Shown one piece after another: positions 1 to 5,928 of a stretch of DNA of 6,178 bases. The notes beneath the pieces are model-generated. The model was not told the origin of the DNA. It saw only the letters and a list, made by a program, of their open reading frames with translations, and searched no databases. The position numbers and the translations under genes were made by a program. The stretch's first letter is position 1, and each line of letters opens with the position of its first letter. The DNA lies in contig PEXO01000284.1 in the NCBI GenBank assembly GCA_002779045.1, forward strand, positions 2,790 to 8,967, in the 5' to 3' direction. The DNA comes from Elusimicrobia bacterium CG08_land_8_20_14_0_20_59_10. GTDB lineage: Bacteria; Elusimicrobiota; Elusimicrobia; Elusimicrobiales; UBA9959.

Positions 1-536
1 GTCATAATATCGCGCTTATCTCCGTCGCCGCGGTCGCGGAAGGCGAAGGTAACGTTACCGTTTTCGACATTGAGGATGCGGTTGTTGGAAATAGCGACGC
101 GGTGGGTGTAGCGGCCGAGGTAGTCGAGGACTTTTTCCGGTCCGCCGAAAGGAGGCTTGGCATAAACGACCCAACGCTTCTGGCGGAGCCGGGCGAGCAA
201 GCCGGAGAATCCTGTTTGGGTCTGGAATTGGGCGGCCTGCCCCGGAAAGATTAACTCACAATCGGCAAAAGCCTGAAGGAGGAAGTCCAGATACTTGCCG
301 CGAAAGACCAAGGCGAGAGCTCTGACGGGGAAGAGAAAATTATCCGGGGTATCGATCCAGCGCTCGTTATTTTCCGACAAAGCGCCGGCGGGGACGAGGC
401 AATGGAGATGGAAATGAGCGTTGAGCTTCTGATCCCAGGTATGCAGGACGGCGATAAAGCCGGTTTTACCGCCGAGATTATTATGGCCGAACATGAGCAG
501 TGTCTGGGCGGCGGCATCGAACAGGATTTTCAAGGC
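1..536 (-). pseudogene. IS91-family (Y2, HUH-type) transposase, 5'-truncated remnant, runs off the left edge
   Basis: About 178 codons are open on the minus strand from 536 to the window edge. The translation matches the middle of IS91/IS801/IS1294-type transposases, single-strand HUH enzymes that move IS elements by rolling-circle transposition. The HUH region reads LHTWDQKLNAHFHLHCLVPAG-like, with the H-F-H-L-H histidines at 416-402. It is followed by FPVRALALVFRGKY and then WVVYAKPPFGGPEKVLDYLG, and ends in YLGRYTHRVAISN. The two nucleophilic tyrosines (YxxxY) are encoded at 122-120 and 110-108, so both catalytic motifs survive. Two stop codons (542-537, TGA TAA) block the frame immediately upstream. 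The N-terminal zinc-ribbon part (about 130 residues in full-length relatives, roughly 370-430 aa) is not found in any frame between 541 and 711. The first in-frame ATG is at 494, inside the conserved core. The copy is therefore 5'-deleted and probably inactive. The 3' end lies outside the window. Confidence 0.85.
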
Positions 537-648
537 TTATCAGGTTTTTCCCGCTTGGTATGCCGCTCCGTCTCTTTTTCCGCCTTAGCTACCCGCACCG
601 GGCGCAGCGGGGACCGGGGAGCCAGGGCGCCGTAATAATGGATAAGTC

Positions 649-668
649 TGGTTAACTACAGTTAACCA
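649..668. repeat. Perfect inverted repeat, 9-bp arms with a 2-nt centre
   Basis: The sequence TGGTTAACTACAGTTAACCA has arms TGGTTAACT and AGTTAACCA around a central AC, with a GTTAAC hexamer in each arm. It is A/T-rich inside a GC-rich surround. It lies between the operon's 3' end and the truncated transposase. It could be part of an IS end, a regulator site or a chance palindrome. No T-tract follows either side, so it is not a good intrinsic terminator. Confidence 0.6.
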
Positions 669-673
669 TAATC

Positions 674-700
674 CAAAAGGAAAGGCTGTCCCCGTCAGCC
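674..700 (-). terminator. Weak intrinsic-terminator-like hairpin after the FGE-fold gene
   Basis: On the minus strand, starting 12 nt past the TAA stop, GGCTG-ACGGGGA-CAGCC forms a 5-bp stem (700-684). It is followed by TTTCCTTTT (683-675). The position is right for ending the operon transcript, but the stem is short and the T-tract is interrupted. The GGGGACAG motif is also common in REP-like or IS-end sequences, so an IS-derived origin is an alternative. Confidence 0.35.
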
Positions 701-711
701 CCCGTCAGATT

Positions 712-1923
712 TTAGCGCGAGACCGCGCAGCGGAACCCGATATTTTTGTTCTTGTTGTCCGGATTAAGCCTTAGCCGGAAGCCCGAGCGCGTGTTGCCGC
801 CTTTTACAAGCCACGACCCTCCGCGCACCACGCGGGCCGTTCCCGTTCCAGGCCCTTTAGGGTTGCGCCCCGGCGACTTACTGTAATAGTTCTTATCATA
901 CCAGTCCGCGCACCATTCCCTCACATTGCCGTGCATATCATAGAGCCCGTAGGGGTTCGGTTTCTTTTGCCCTACAGGGTGCGTTGTGTTGCCGGAATTA
1001 TCGGCATACCAGGCATATTCGGCAAGCCTGGATTCGCCGCCGCCGAAGCTCCATTTTGTATCGGTCCCGCCGCGGGCCGCCTTTTCCCATTCAGCCTCGG
1101 TAGGGAGCCGCCTGCCCGCCCATTTGCAATACTTGTCCGCGTCGTTCCAGCTTACCTGCACTACGGGCCGGCTCTCCGCGCCGGGGCCTGCCTGTTCCGG
1201 CATTGCCGCTCTCGTTGCTTGCGCGAATTTACGGTACCGCGCCACAGTTATCTCATATCTGTCAATAAAAAATTCATCAAGGTGGACTTTGTGCCTCGGC
1301 TGCTCATCCGCATCCCCTTCGCCGGCGGAAGAGCCCATGTGGAATGCTCCCTCACGGATTATAACCATCCCCTGCGGTGTGCGCGCCTTTTCTTCCGCCA
1401 GGAGCCGCGCTTTTTCCTGCGCCAGCAACTGCGCCTTTTCTTTCTCCAGGAGCCGCGCTTTTTCCTGCGCCAGGCGCCGCGTTTTTTCCGCTGCCGCCCG
1501 CTCCGCCAGGAGGCGCGCTTTTTCTTCCTCCTTGCGCCGCGCCTCTTCTTTTGCCGCCAGGAGGCGCGCCTCTTCCCGCTTGCGGGCGCTGATATTTATG
1601 CCCTCCACGGCAAATATAAACCCCGCACCTTTAATTGCGGGGGAATCTTTTTCAACATCCCAGATAATGTGCTTATTGTTCACGCCGCCGACCTCTCCCA
1701 CGTCTCCCGCCAGGGCTTTCGGCTGCAGCTCAAAGACATTCCCGCCGTCCCTGGAAAGCCCGAGGCGGATGTTAAAAACGTCTTTTTTCGGATTTTCAAG
1801 CCTGTAATAAACATGCACCAGCCCTTTATTATCCTGCTCAAACCTGACATTCGTTATCTGCGGGCCGGCGCCGTAAGCGCCGGCCGCGCAGAAGAAAAAC
1901 AGGATAGACATAAGGGGTTTCAT
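712..1923 (-). CDS. Secreted FGE-sulfatase-fold protein with N-terminal Ig-like domain and octapeptide-repeat helix
   Basis: The protein is 403 aa. Residues 1-19 are a signal peptide (no lipobox, so SPase I type). Residues ~20-110 look like an Ig-like beta-sandwich (IIWDV and GFIFAVEG strands). Residues ~113-181 form a long charged helix with KARLLxxE-type octapeptide repeats. Residues ~183-403 are an FGE-sulfatase/SUMF1-type domain: GMVIIREGAFHMGS, FFIDRYEITVARYRKF, VVQVSWNDADKYCKWAGRRL, PTEAEWEKAARGG, NPYGLYDMHGNVREWCADWY, RVVRGGSWL and NIGFRCAVSR. In human SUMF1 the catalytic cysteines are C336 and C341, just after GGSYM. Here those positions are V373 and T378, so formylglycine synthesis is unlikely. 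The fold more likely serves binding or scaffolding, as in GldK/PorK-type proteins. The ATG overlaps the kinase stop (ATGA), implying translational coupling. It is the last gene of the operon. Confidence 0.9.
   Translation of the reverse strand: MKPLMSILFFFCAAGAYGAGPQITNVRFEQDNKGLVHVYYRLENPKKDVFNIRLGLSRDGGNVFELQPKALAGDVGEVGGVNNKHIIWDVEKDSPAIKGAGFIFAVEGINISARKREEARLLAAKEEARRKEEEKARLLAERAAAEKTRRLAQEKARLLEKEKAQLLAQEKARLLAEEKARTPQGMVIIREGAFHMGSSAGEGDADEQPRHKVHLDEFFIDRYEITVARYRKFAQATRAAMPEQAGPGAESRPVVQVSWNDADKYCKWAGRRLPTEAEWEKAARGGTDTKWSFGGGESRLAEYAWYADNSGNTTHPVGQKKPNPYGLYDMHGNVREWCADWYDKNYYSKSPGRNPKGPGTGTARVVRGGSWLVKGGNTRSGFRLRLNPDNKNKNIGFRCAVSR
1398..1473. repeat. Exact 28-bp direct repeat encoding the octapeptide helix
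   Basis: The same 28 nt (starting CCAGGAGCCGCGC, ending CCTGCGCCAG) occurs at 1398-1425 and 1446-1473, 48 bp apart (16 codons). Related degenerate units continue to about 1570 (for example CCAGGAGGCGCGC near 1505 and 1557). They encode the LAQEKARLL-type units of the FGE-fold protein's charged helix. Identity at nucleotide level implies recent duplication, so this linker may vary in length between strains. Confidence 0.85.
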
Positions 1924-4019
1924 AGGCTGTCGATCGCCTGGTAGAACCGCATGGCGTCGCCGAATCTTTCCCTCGGGTCGGACTCAAGCGCCTTGGATAT
2001 TACTTTATCTACTTCGCCCGGCAGCCAGGGCAGAATTAGACTGACATCCTTATAATCCTTCCGGTCCTTCGCGGCCTGGGTATCCATGCCGCTAAACGGC
2101 ACGTCCCCGGTCAGCATCTCGTAAAAACATATTCCCAGCGCATAAATATCCGTTTCCGGCCTGGTTATTCCGCGGTATTGTTCCGGCGCCATATAAATAG
2201 GCGTTCCAACCACGGTCTGGCGGGTAAGCCTGGTAAGGCTGTCGCCGAGTTCGCTGGAAAGGCCGAAATCCATGACTTTCGCGAAATTGTTCGTGTCAAC
2301 TATGATGTTGGCCGGTTTCAAGTCCCGGTGAATGATCTTTTGCTGATGCGCATAGTTGACGGCCAGGCACACGTAGCCGAGAATTGACTTGCAATCTTTC
2401 AACGGCAATTGTCCTTTTTCGGCAATGACGGCGGAAAGAGTTTTGCCTTCGATATAGTCAAACACAAGATATACTTCGCCGTTCTCTTCTATAATCGCGT
2501 GGATCCCCACAATATAAGGATGGGTCAGGCGCGCGACCATCGCAGCTTCGCGCAGGAACCGTTCGCGCTCCTTCGGATAGGCCTTCAATTCGGACCGCAT
2601 TTTTTTGATGGCCACTTTCCGGCCCAGGCTATGGTCCCAGCCTTCATACACAATGCCCATGCCGCCGGCGCCGATCTCGCCTTTCAGCTCGTATTTGCCG
2701 TCCAGCCGGCCCTTTTTCAGCGAGGGGGAAGGAACGGGCGGTATCGTGCCCGGCGCCGGCCGCTCCATTTTCCCGACGTCCGCTCTTTTGATCATTTCCT
2801 CCCTTTCCCTCTCCCTCGCTTTTTCTTCCCGGTACATTTGCGCAACATACTCTTCTCTGGCCAGCCGGTCGCTTAGCGCCGGGGCGGGAGAGGGAACAGG
2901 CTCCGCAACAGGCGCGGGCGCCTGTTTTCTCTCCGCAATCGCCGCCTGGTCGGCCACTTTTGCAAGGTTGTTGTAGTTTTCCGTCACGGTGCGGTATTGC
3001 TGGCCGGTATCCATAAAAAGTTTATAGATCCTGCGCGCCAGCTCCTTTGCGCCTTTTTCCTCGCAAACAAGCGCCAGGCTGTAATAAAATTTCTGGTTTT
3101 CCTCCACCGCGGCCTGCCCCCGCTGGACGGGCTTGATCCGGGACACTTCGGTCAGCAGGGCTTCGGCCTGCGAAAAGCCGCCCAGCCTTACGTGCAGTTC
3201 AAAAATAAGCGGGAGGTCCGAGGCCGGCGGCTTTTGTGAAAGCTTAAGCAGCCTGAGCGCCTGCGAATTTTTATTTAGTTTCATCAGCGCCCCGGCGTAA
3301 GCGGAATAAGCCTTCGGCGGCAGCGCCTTGCAATAACGCCCGATAAACTCGTCAAGCCTGCCAGCCGCGTCATAAATGAGGATCACCGCTTCAGGTCCGC
3401 CTTCTACCGAGTCGGCGGCGGAGATGGCGGCGGCGTTTAAAATATTTACGCTTTTTCGCGGTTCTTCCAGTTCAAAAAGCTTCTTTGCCAGCCGCAGCCT
3501 GCCGGCTCCGGACATGGTGGTTAAAAGCTGTGTCAGAGAGGCCAAGTCTACCGCGGACGCGGCGATATAAGGCAATTCATCAGTATCAAAAACACGCGGG
3601 TCGCCGCCCAGGCGCAGGTGCTGCCTGAACATCACCCCGACCGGGCCTAAATCCGCCTTTTCCGCTGTCTGCTCAAGAGCAAGCGCGCGTATTTTGGATT
3701 TAATAGCGGCTTCCAGGCCCTGCCTCGCGGAGGCGTTAAGCCGCGCCTGTTTTATCCGCTTCTTTATGAGAAAGAGCAAACCCGCCGCCCCCAGGAAAAC
3801 CGCGATATAACCCGGCAGAAAGGAGATAAAGCCGGCCACGGCTTTTTTCTGCCTGCTCTTTTTCTCCCTGTAGATCCGCGCCTGCCCGCCATCCAGCATC
3901 CCCGCGGCGCTCACTCCTCGTATAATGCGGCCTGTTTCCTCCGCCTGGGCGCAGCGCGGCAGAGCCGGCGCCGCAAGCCAGGCCGCCAGCAGTAATATCC
4001 AGGCTGATTTGAGATCCAT
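1920..4019 (-). CDS. Membrane-anchored Hanks-type Ser/Thr protein kinase with probable TPR-like N-terminal region
   Basis: The protein is 699 aa. Residues 1-26 are a signal peptide (cleavage likely after AQA). A short extracytoplasmic segment follows, then a transmembrane helix at ~62-85 closed by KKRIK. Residues ~90-360 are alpha-helical and resemble degenerate TPR/SEL1-type repeats. A Pro/Ala-rich linker (368-381), a charged helix (386-411) and a second Pro-rich stretch (421-432) lead to the kinase domain at 443-699. The catalytic set is complete: glycine loop GEIGAGGMGIVYEG (448-460), VAIKK lysine K472, likely alphaC E491, HRDLKPAN with D566, DFG at 584-586, GTPIYMAPEQ at 605-614, and the DPRERF helix near the end. 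It should be an active cytoplasmic Ser/Thr kinase receiving input through its helical region or membrane segment. The start lies 3 nt past the barrel gene's stop. The stop overlaps the next gene by 4 nt, so the three are one operon. Targets are unknown. Confidence 0.93.
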   Translation of the reverse strand: MDLKSAWILLLAAWLAAPALPRCAQAEETGRIIRGVSAAGMLDGGQARIYREKKSRQKKAVAGFISFLPGYIAVFLGAAGLLFLIKKRIKQARLNASARQGLEAAIKSKIRALALEQTAEKADLGPVGVMFRQHLRLGGDPRVFDTDELPYIAASAVDLASLTQLLTTMSGAGRLRLAKKLFELEEPRKSVNILNAAAISAADSVEGGPEAVILIYDAAGRLDEFIGRYCKALPPKAYSAYAGALMKLNKNSQALRLLKLSQKPPASDLPLIFELHVRLGGFSQAEALLTEVSRIKPVQRGQAAVEENQKFYYSLALVCEEKGAKELARRIYKLFMDTGQQYRTVTENYNNLAKVADQAAIAERKQAPAPVAEPVPSPAPALSDRLAREEYVAQMYREEKAREREREEMIKRADVGKMERPAPGTIPPVPSPSLKKGRLDGKYELKGEIGAGGMGIVYEGWDHSLGRKVAIKKMRSELKAYPKERERFLREAAMVARLTHPYIVGIHAIIEENGEVYLVFDYIEGKTLSAVIAEKGQLPLKDCKSILGYVCLAVNYAHQQKIIHRDLKPANIIVDTNNFAKVMDFGLSSELGDSLTRLTRQTVVGTPIYMAPEQYRGITRPETDIYALGICFYEMLTGDVPFSGMDTQAAKDRKDYKDVSLILPWLPGEVDKVISKALESDPRERFGDAMRFYQAIDSL

Positions 4020-4022
4020 AGT

Positions 4023-5294
4023 CTACTTAAGCCGGAACATTTTGTTCACTATTTTCGGGCACACGTCCTTCAGTTCCAGGTTCGTTAAACCTTCCTGTTC
4101 GTAAAAGGCGGCTATCTTGCCGGTTTTCGTGTCCACCGCGTCTACCTTGATAATGTAGCCCTCCGCCTCCTTTAACAGCGAGCCCGTAAACATCAGTTTA
4201 ACGTTAAGCAGGCGGCCCATTTCAACCGCGCATTGTCCCCCGGCGCAGCCGCCGCTTTCAAATTTCTGTTCGTCCAGCGTGGTATCCATAGCGCTTTTAT
4301 CTATAAGCTTGAACAGCCCCGTGCCGGCAAGCGCGGCCCTTAGCTCCTCCGTCACACCGGCGGCGCTTCCCTTCGGCAGCTTTTTCCCGGCAAATTCAGC
4401 CACGGCCGCGCTGGTTCCGGCTGCCGCTTTTGCGATCTTGACGCGGGTTGTCTTTTCAGGCGTTATTCCGGCGGTTTCTCCCAGCCGGTTCCAGAAAGTC
4501 TTCAACTGCACCCGCTCTCCGGCCTTCGGCCCGAAAGCCAGGGCAAGCCCGGCCTTGTGAATACTGCCGAAATCACCGTAGCCTAAAAAAGCGTAGTCAA
4601 AACTTACCCCGCCCAGTTCCAGCCCCAGGCCGAAGGCCGGGCCGCCGAATTCGTCTTTCAAACGCCACCCGCATCTCAGTTTTACGGCCTCGGCCGCGGA
4701 AAAAGCTCCCCCAAAACTGAGCATGGTTCCAGACTCGCCCTCTTTTTTTATATCCGCGGCCAGAAGATACTTCCCGCCGGAATAAGCCGCGCCCAGGCGT
4801 TGTATCTTTACAAGGTCATAGTCGTATACCTGGCCGCCGCCGTAATTCTGCATAGCCAGGCCGAAGCTCCAGGGCCCGAGCTTGCGCATGACACCCGCGT
4901 CAAAAGCGGTAGTTCCCGAGGCTTGCCCGGCTATCTCCTCGTTGTACGATTTAAATACCAGCCCCAGCCCCCAGTCGTTCAGCCGGTAAGCGAAGGCGAG
5001 CGGGATGATGGACCTTTTATAGCTGAAGCTCTCGCCGGTATCGTTGCCCAGGGCATCGTAAACCGGCTCCTCTTTCATGCTGAAAAACACCGGGGCAAGC
5101 CCCACGGCCCAGTTTTTAAAGGGCGAGACGAAAGCCAGGGAATTGCCGCTTATATCCTGCAAATACGAATGGTACACCAGCGACACCGCCTGCCGCTTCA
5201 TATAGACCATGCCCGCCGGGTTGTAATAAAGGCCCAGCGGCCCGTCCGCCAGGGCAACAAAAGCGTCGCCCATGCCGCCCGCCTGCGCGGACAT
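4023..5294 (-). CDS. PorV/PorQ-like outer-membrane beta-barrel fused to a CsgG/LpoB-like domain; true N-terminus probably upstream
   Basis: From the first ATG the protein is 423 aa. Residues 1-~258 are a PorV/PorQ (UPF0164-like) barrel, recognisable by SAQAGGMGDAFVALADGPL, GLYYNPAGM and repeating amphipathic strands. Residues ~297-415 resemble the CsgG/LpoB-type lipoprotein fold (VAEFAGKKL, LRAALAGTGLFKLIDKSAMD, DEQKFESGGCAGGQCAVEMG, RLLNVKLMFTGSL, VDAVDTKTGKI). PorV proteins shuttle cargo in type IX secretion; CsgG-like domains occur in envelope assembly proteins. This ATG is probably internal: the codons before it read QESGAFLKIP, the usual start of mature PorV proteins, preceded by a hydrophobic stretch HLLAYLITFSLSCSLHA. 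That frame is open back to a TGA at 5402-5400 but offers no ATG, GTG, TTG or CTG. ATT at 5393 is the only near-cognate start that would give a good signal peptide, with a GGGGA about 10 nt upstream. Either a rare start is used or the gene was decapitated by the neighbouring cassette. It is the first gene of the operon with the kinase. Confidence 0.85.
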   Translation of the reverse strand: MSAQAGGMGDAFVALADGPLGLYYNPAGMVYMKRQAVSLVYHSYLQDISGNSLAFVSPFKNWAVGLAPVFFSMKEEPVYDALGNDTGESFSYKRSIIPLAFAYRLNDWGLGLVFKSYNEEIAGQASGTTAFDAGVMRKLGPWSFGLAMQNYGGGQVYDYDLVKIQRLGAAYSGGKYLLAADIKKEGESGTMLSFGGAFSAAEAVKLRCGWRLKDEFGGPAFGLGLELGGVSFDYAFLGYGDFGSIHKAGLALAFGPKAGERVQLKTFWNRLGETAGITPEKTTRVKIAKAAAGTSAAVAEFAGKKLPKGSAAGVTEELRAALAGTGLFKLIDKSAMDTTLDEQKFESGGCAGGQCAVEMGRLLNVKLMFTGSLLKEAEGYIIKVDAVDTKTGKIAAFYEQEGLTNLELKDVCPKIVNKMFRLK

Positions 5295-5330
5295 CGGTAT
5301 CTTAAGAAAAGCCCCGCTTTCCTGCGCGTG

Positions 5331-5375
5331 AAGAGAGCAAGAGAGCGAGAAAGTGATTAAGTAAGCAAGTAAGTG
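5331..5375. repeat. Purine-rich GTAAG/GAGAG low-complexity repeat downstream of the IVP gene
   Basis: The plus strand here is almost pure purine apart from regularly spaced C and T: AAGAGAGCAAGAGAGCGAGA, then AAGTGATTAAGTAAGCAAGT, then AAGTG. It shares the core GAGCxxGAAAGTGA with the repeats at 5751-5770 and (inverted) 5912-5931. On the minus strand it is in frame with the barrel gene and encodes the hydrophobic LLAYLITFSLSCSL stretch that looks like a signal-peptide core. Confidence 0.7.
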
Positions 5376-5376
5376 T

Positions 5377-5739
5377 CTAGACGTTTTCGTAATTTTTAAT
5401 CAATCCCCACAGCATTCTTCCTATTTCATCGACCTTATACTGTATTTTTTCGTAGTCGTCTTTTTCTATAAACCTGAGGCGCAAACATATTTCCAACTGC
5501 GCATCCAATTCGCTTAAAGACCCTCTTGAAATACAATAAAACTGTATTTTTTCGCGCGCTCCTTTTCTAGCAGCGCCTTCCGCAAGATTGGAGACTATTG
5601 AGACCGCTGCTCTTTTCATCTGTGAAGTCAAACCGTATATTTCTTCTTTTGGGAATTTACTGCTAGCCGAGTATATATCTTCAACAAGCTCCATTAGCTT
5701 ATTCCATATCTTCAGTCTCTTATGCGGTCGTTCACTCAT
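5377..5739 (-). CDS. Four-helix-bundle protein, 23S rRNA intervening-sequence (IVP/S23) family
   Basis: The protein is 120 aa, the usual length of the family (PF05635/TIGR02436). Conserved signatures are all present: HKRLKIWNKLMELVEDIY (helix 1), KFPKEEIYGLTSQMKRAAVS followed by IVSNLAEGAARK (residues 29-59), and GSLSELDAQLEICLRL (73-88), then the terminal helix ending WGLIKNYENV. Family members form pentameric four-helix bundles. They were first found inside rRNA intervening sequences and are common as stand-alone genes of unknown function; Avd of diversity-generating retroelements is a relative. There is no 23S rRNA or reverse transcriptase here, so rRNA- or DGR-related roles are not supported by context. 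The ATG at 5739 is the only sensible start (in-frame TGA six bases upstream) but has no Shine-Dalgarno. It is AT-richer than its neighbours and embedded in repeats, suggesting transfer. Confidence 0.92.
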   Translation of the reverse strand: MSERPHKRLKIWNKLMELVEDIYSASSKFPKEEIYGLTSQMKRAAVSIVSNLAEGAARKGAREKIQFYCISRGSLSELDAQLEICLRLRFIEKDDYEKIQYKVDEIGRMLWGLIKNYENV

Positions 5740-5740
5740 A

Positions 5741-5794
5741 AGTCAACAAGTGAGTAAGCAGGAAAGTGAGCAGGTGAGTAAGGGTATTGAGTGA
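5741..5794. repeat. Degenerate GTGAGTAAG repeat immediately upstream of the IVP start
   Basis: The plus strand reads as imperfect copies of (A)GTGAGTAAGCAG: AACAAGTGAGTAAGCAGG, AAAGTGAGCAGGTGAGTAAG, GGTATTGAGTGA. It has the same strand polarity as the repeat at 5331-5375 and the opposite polarity to the array at 5851-5916. It occupies the whole expected leader of the IVP gene, which explains why no ribosome binding site is visible. Confidence 0.7.
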
Positions 5795-5824
5795 TAAATA
5801 TTTTCATAATTCTTATCAATCCCC
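5795..5824 (-). pseudogene. Vestigial duplicate of the 3' end of an IVP gene
   Basis: These 30 nt align with the last 31 nt of the intact IVP gene region (5378-5408) at 25 matches, 5 mismatches and one 1-nt gap. Read as codons on the minus strand, and allowing for the single missing base, it gives GLIKNYENIY against GLIKNYENV-stop. Four of the differences are AAA/AAG, TAC/TAT and AAC/AAT (silent) plus GTC/ATT (V to I, conservative). Similarity stops at the GGGGATTG edge. An alternative reading is a conserved cassette-end sequence, or a promoter-like AT-rich stretch (TTGATA and TATTTA are present). Confidence 0.55.
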
Positions 5825-5928
5825 TCTCGTCCTCTTTTTCTCTCTAACGTACTCACTCTCTCACTCTCTCACTCTCTCACTCTCTCACTCTCTCACTCTC
5901 TCACTCTCTCACTCACTTTCCGGCTCAC
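5825..5928. other. Non-coding stretch between the vestige and the FlgD-Ig gene stop
   Basis: Apart from a pyrimidine-rich 26-nt segment (CTCGTCCTCTTTTTCTCTCT and flank) and the tandem array at 5851-5916, nothing is recognisable. The open plus-strand frame through it encodes only SLTLSLSH repeats and has no counterpart I recognise. With 5740-5824 this makes a ~190-nt gap between the FlgD-Ig gene and the IVP gene that consists almost wholly of repeats. Confidence 0.6.
5851..5916. repeat. 8-bp tandem repeat, seven perfect TCTCTCAC copies
   Basis: Positions 5857-5912 are seven exact copies of TCTCTCAC (minus strand GTGAGAGA). They are flanked by the partial units ACTCAC (5851-5856) and TCAC (5913-5916). 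A perfect microsatellite like this is prone to slipped-strand length change. It sits just downstream of the FlgD-Ig gene and upstream of the IVP gene, on the path of any transcript reading from one to the other. Confidence 0.97.

Larger units (their letters stand above)
537..711. other. Intergenic junction between the IS91 remnant and the operon end
   Basis: This 175-nt stretch has no convincing gene. It holds the abrupt 5' break of the transposase homology (near 537), a GC-rich segment (about 590-632), the 20-bp palindrome at 649-668 and the hairpin at 684-700. The octamer CCCGTCAG occurs twice, at 691-698 and 701-708. One minus-strand frame across 541-632 is open but has low-complexity charged composition (KAEKETERHTKREKP-like) and no homology I recognise. 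I read it as the scar of an IS insertion or deletion downstream of the operon. The exact IS terminus cannot be placed from the sequence alone. Confidence 0.5.

Noticed and set aside
402..635. Small genes at the left end (251-517 minus, 402-635 plus)
   Set aside because: Both overlap the IS91 transposase in other frames; the transposase frame carries the conserved motifs.
712..830. Diversity-generating retroelement: an FGE/C-type-lectin-fold C-terminus resembling a variable region, with an Avd-relative (IVP) gene nearby
   Set aside because: No reverse transcriptase and no template-repeat copy of the C-terminal segment is seen in the window. The small protein matches IVP/S23 rather than Avd. 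The Asn-rich tail is ordinary for the FGE family. A near-identical adenine-differing copy elsewhere in the genome would reopen it.
931..1944. Long plus-strand open frames opposite the FGE-fold gene (also 986-1807)
   Set aside because: They are antisense shadows of a gene with clear domain conservation. The translations are Arg/Pro/Phe-rich low-complexity with no recognisable motif, as expected opposite GC-rich octapeptide repeats.
5795..5824. Promoter for the IVP gene (TTGATA and TATTTA boxes on the minus strand)
   Set aside because: The spacing and boxes are poor, and the segment is better explained by its alignment with the IVP 3' coding end. A transcription start map would settle it.
5851..5916. 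CRISPR array
   Set aside because: The unit is 8 bp, contiguous and without spacers, and no cas gene is present. It is a simple tandem repeat.
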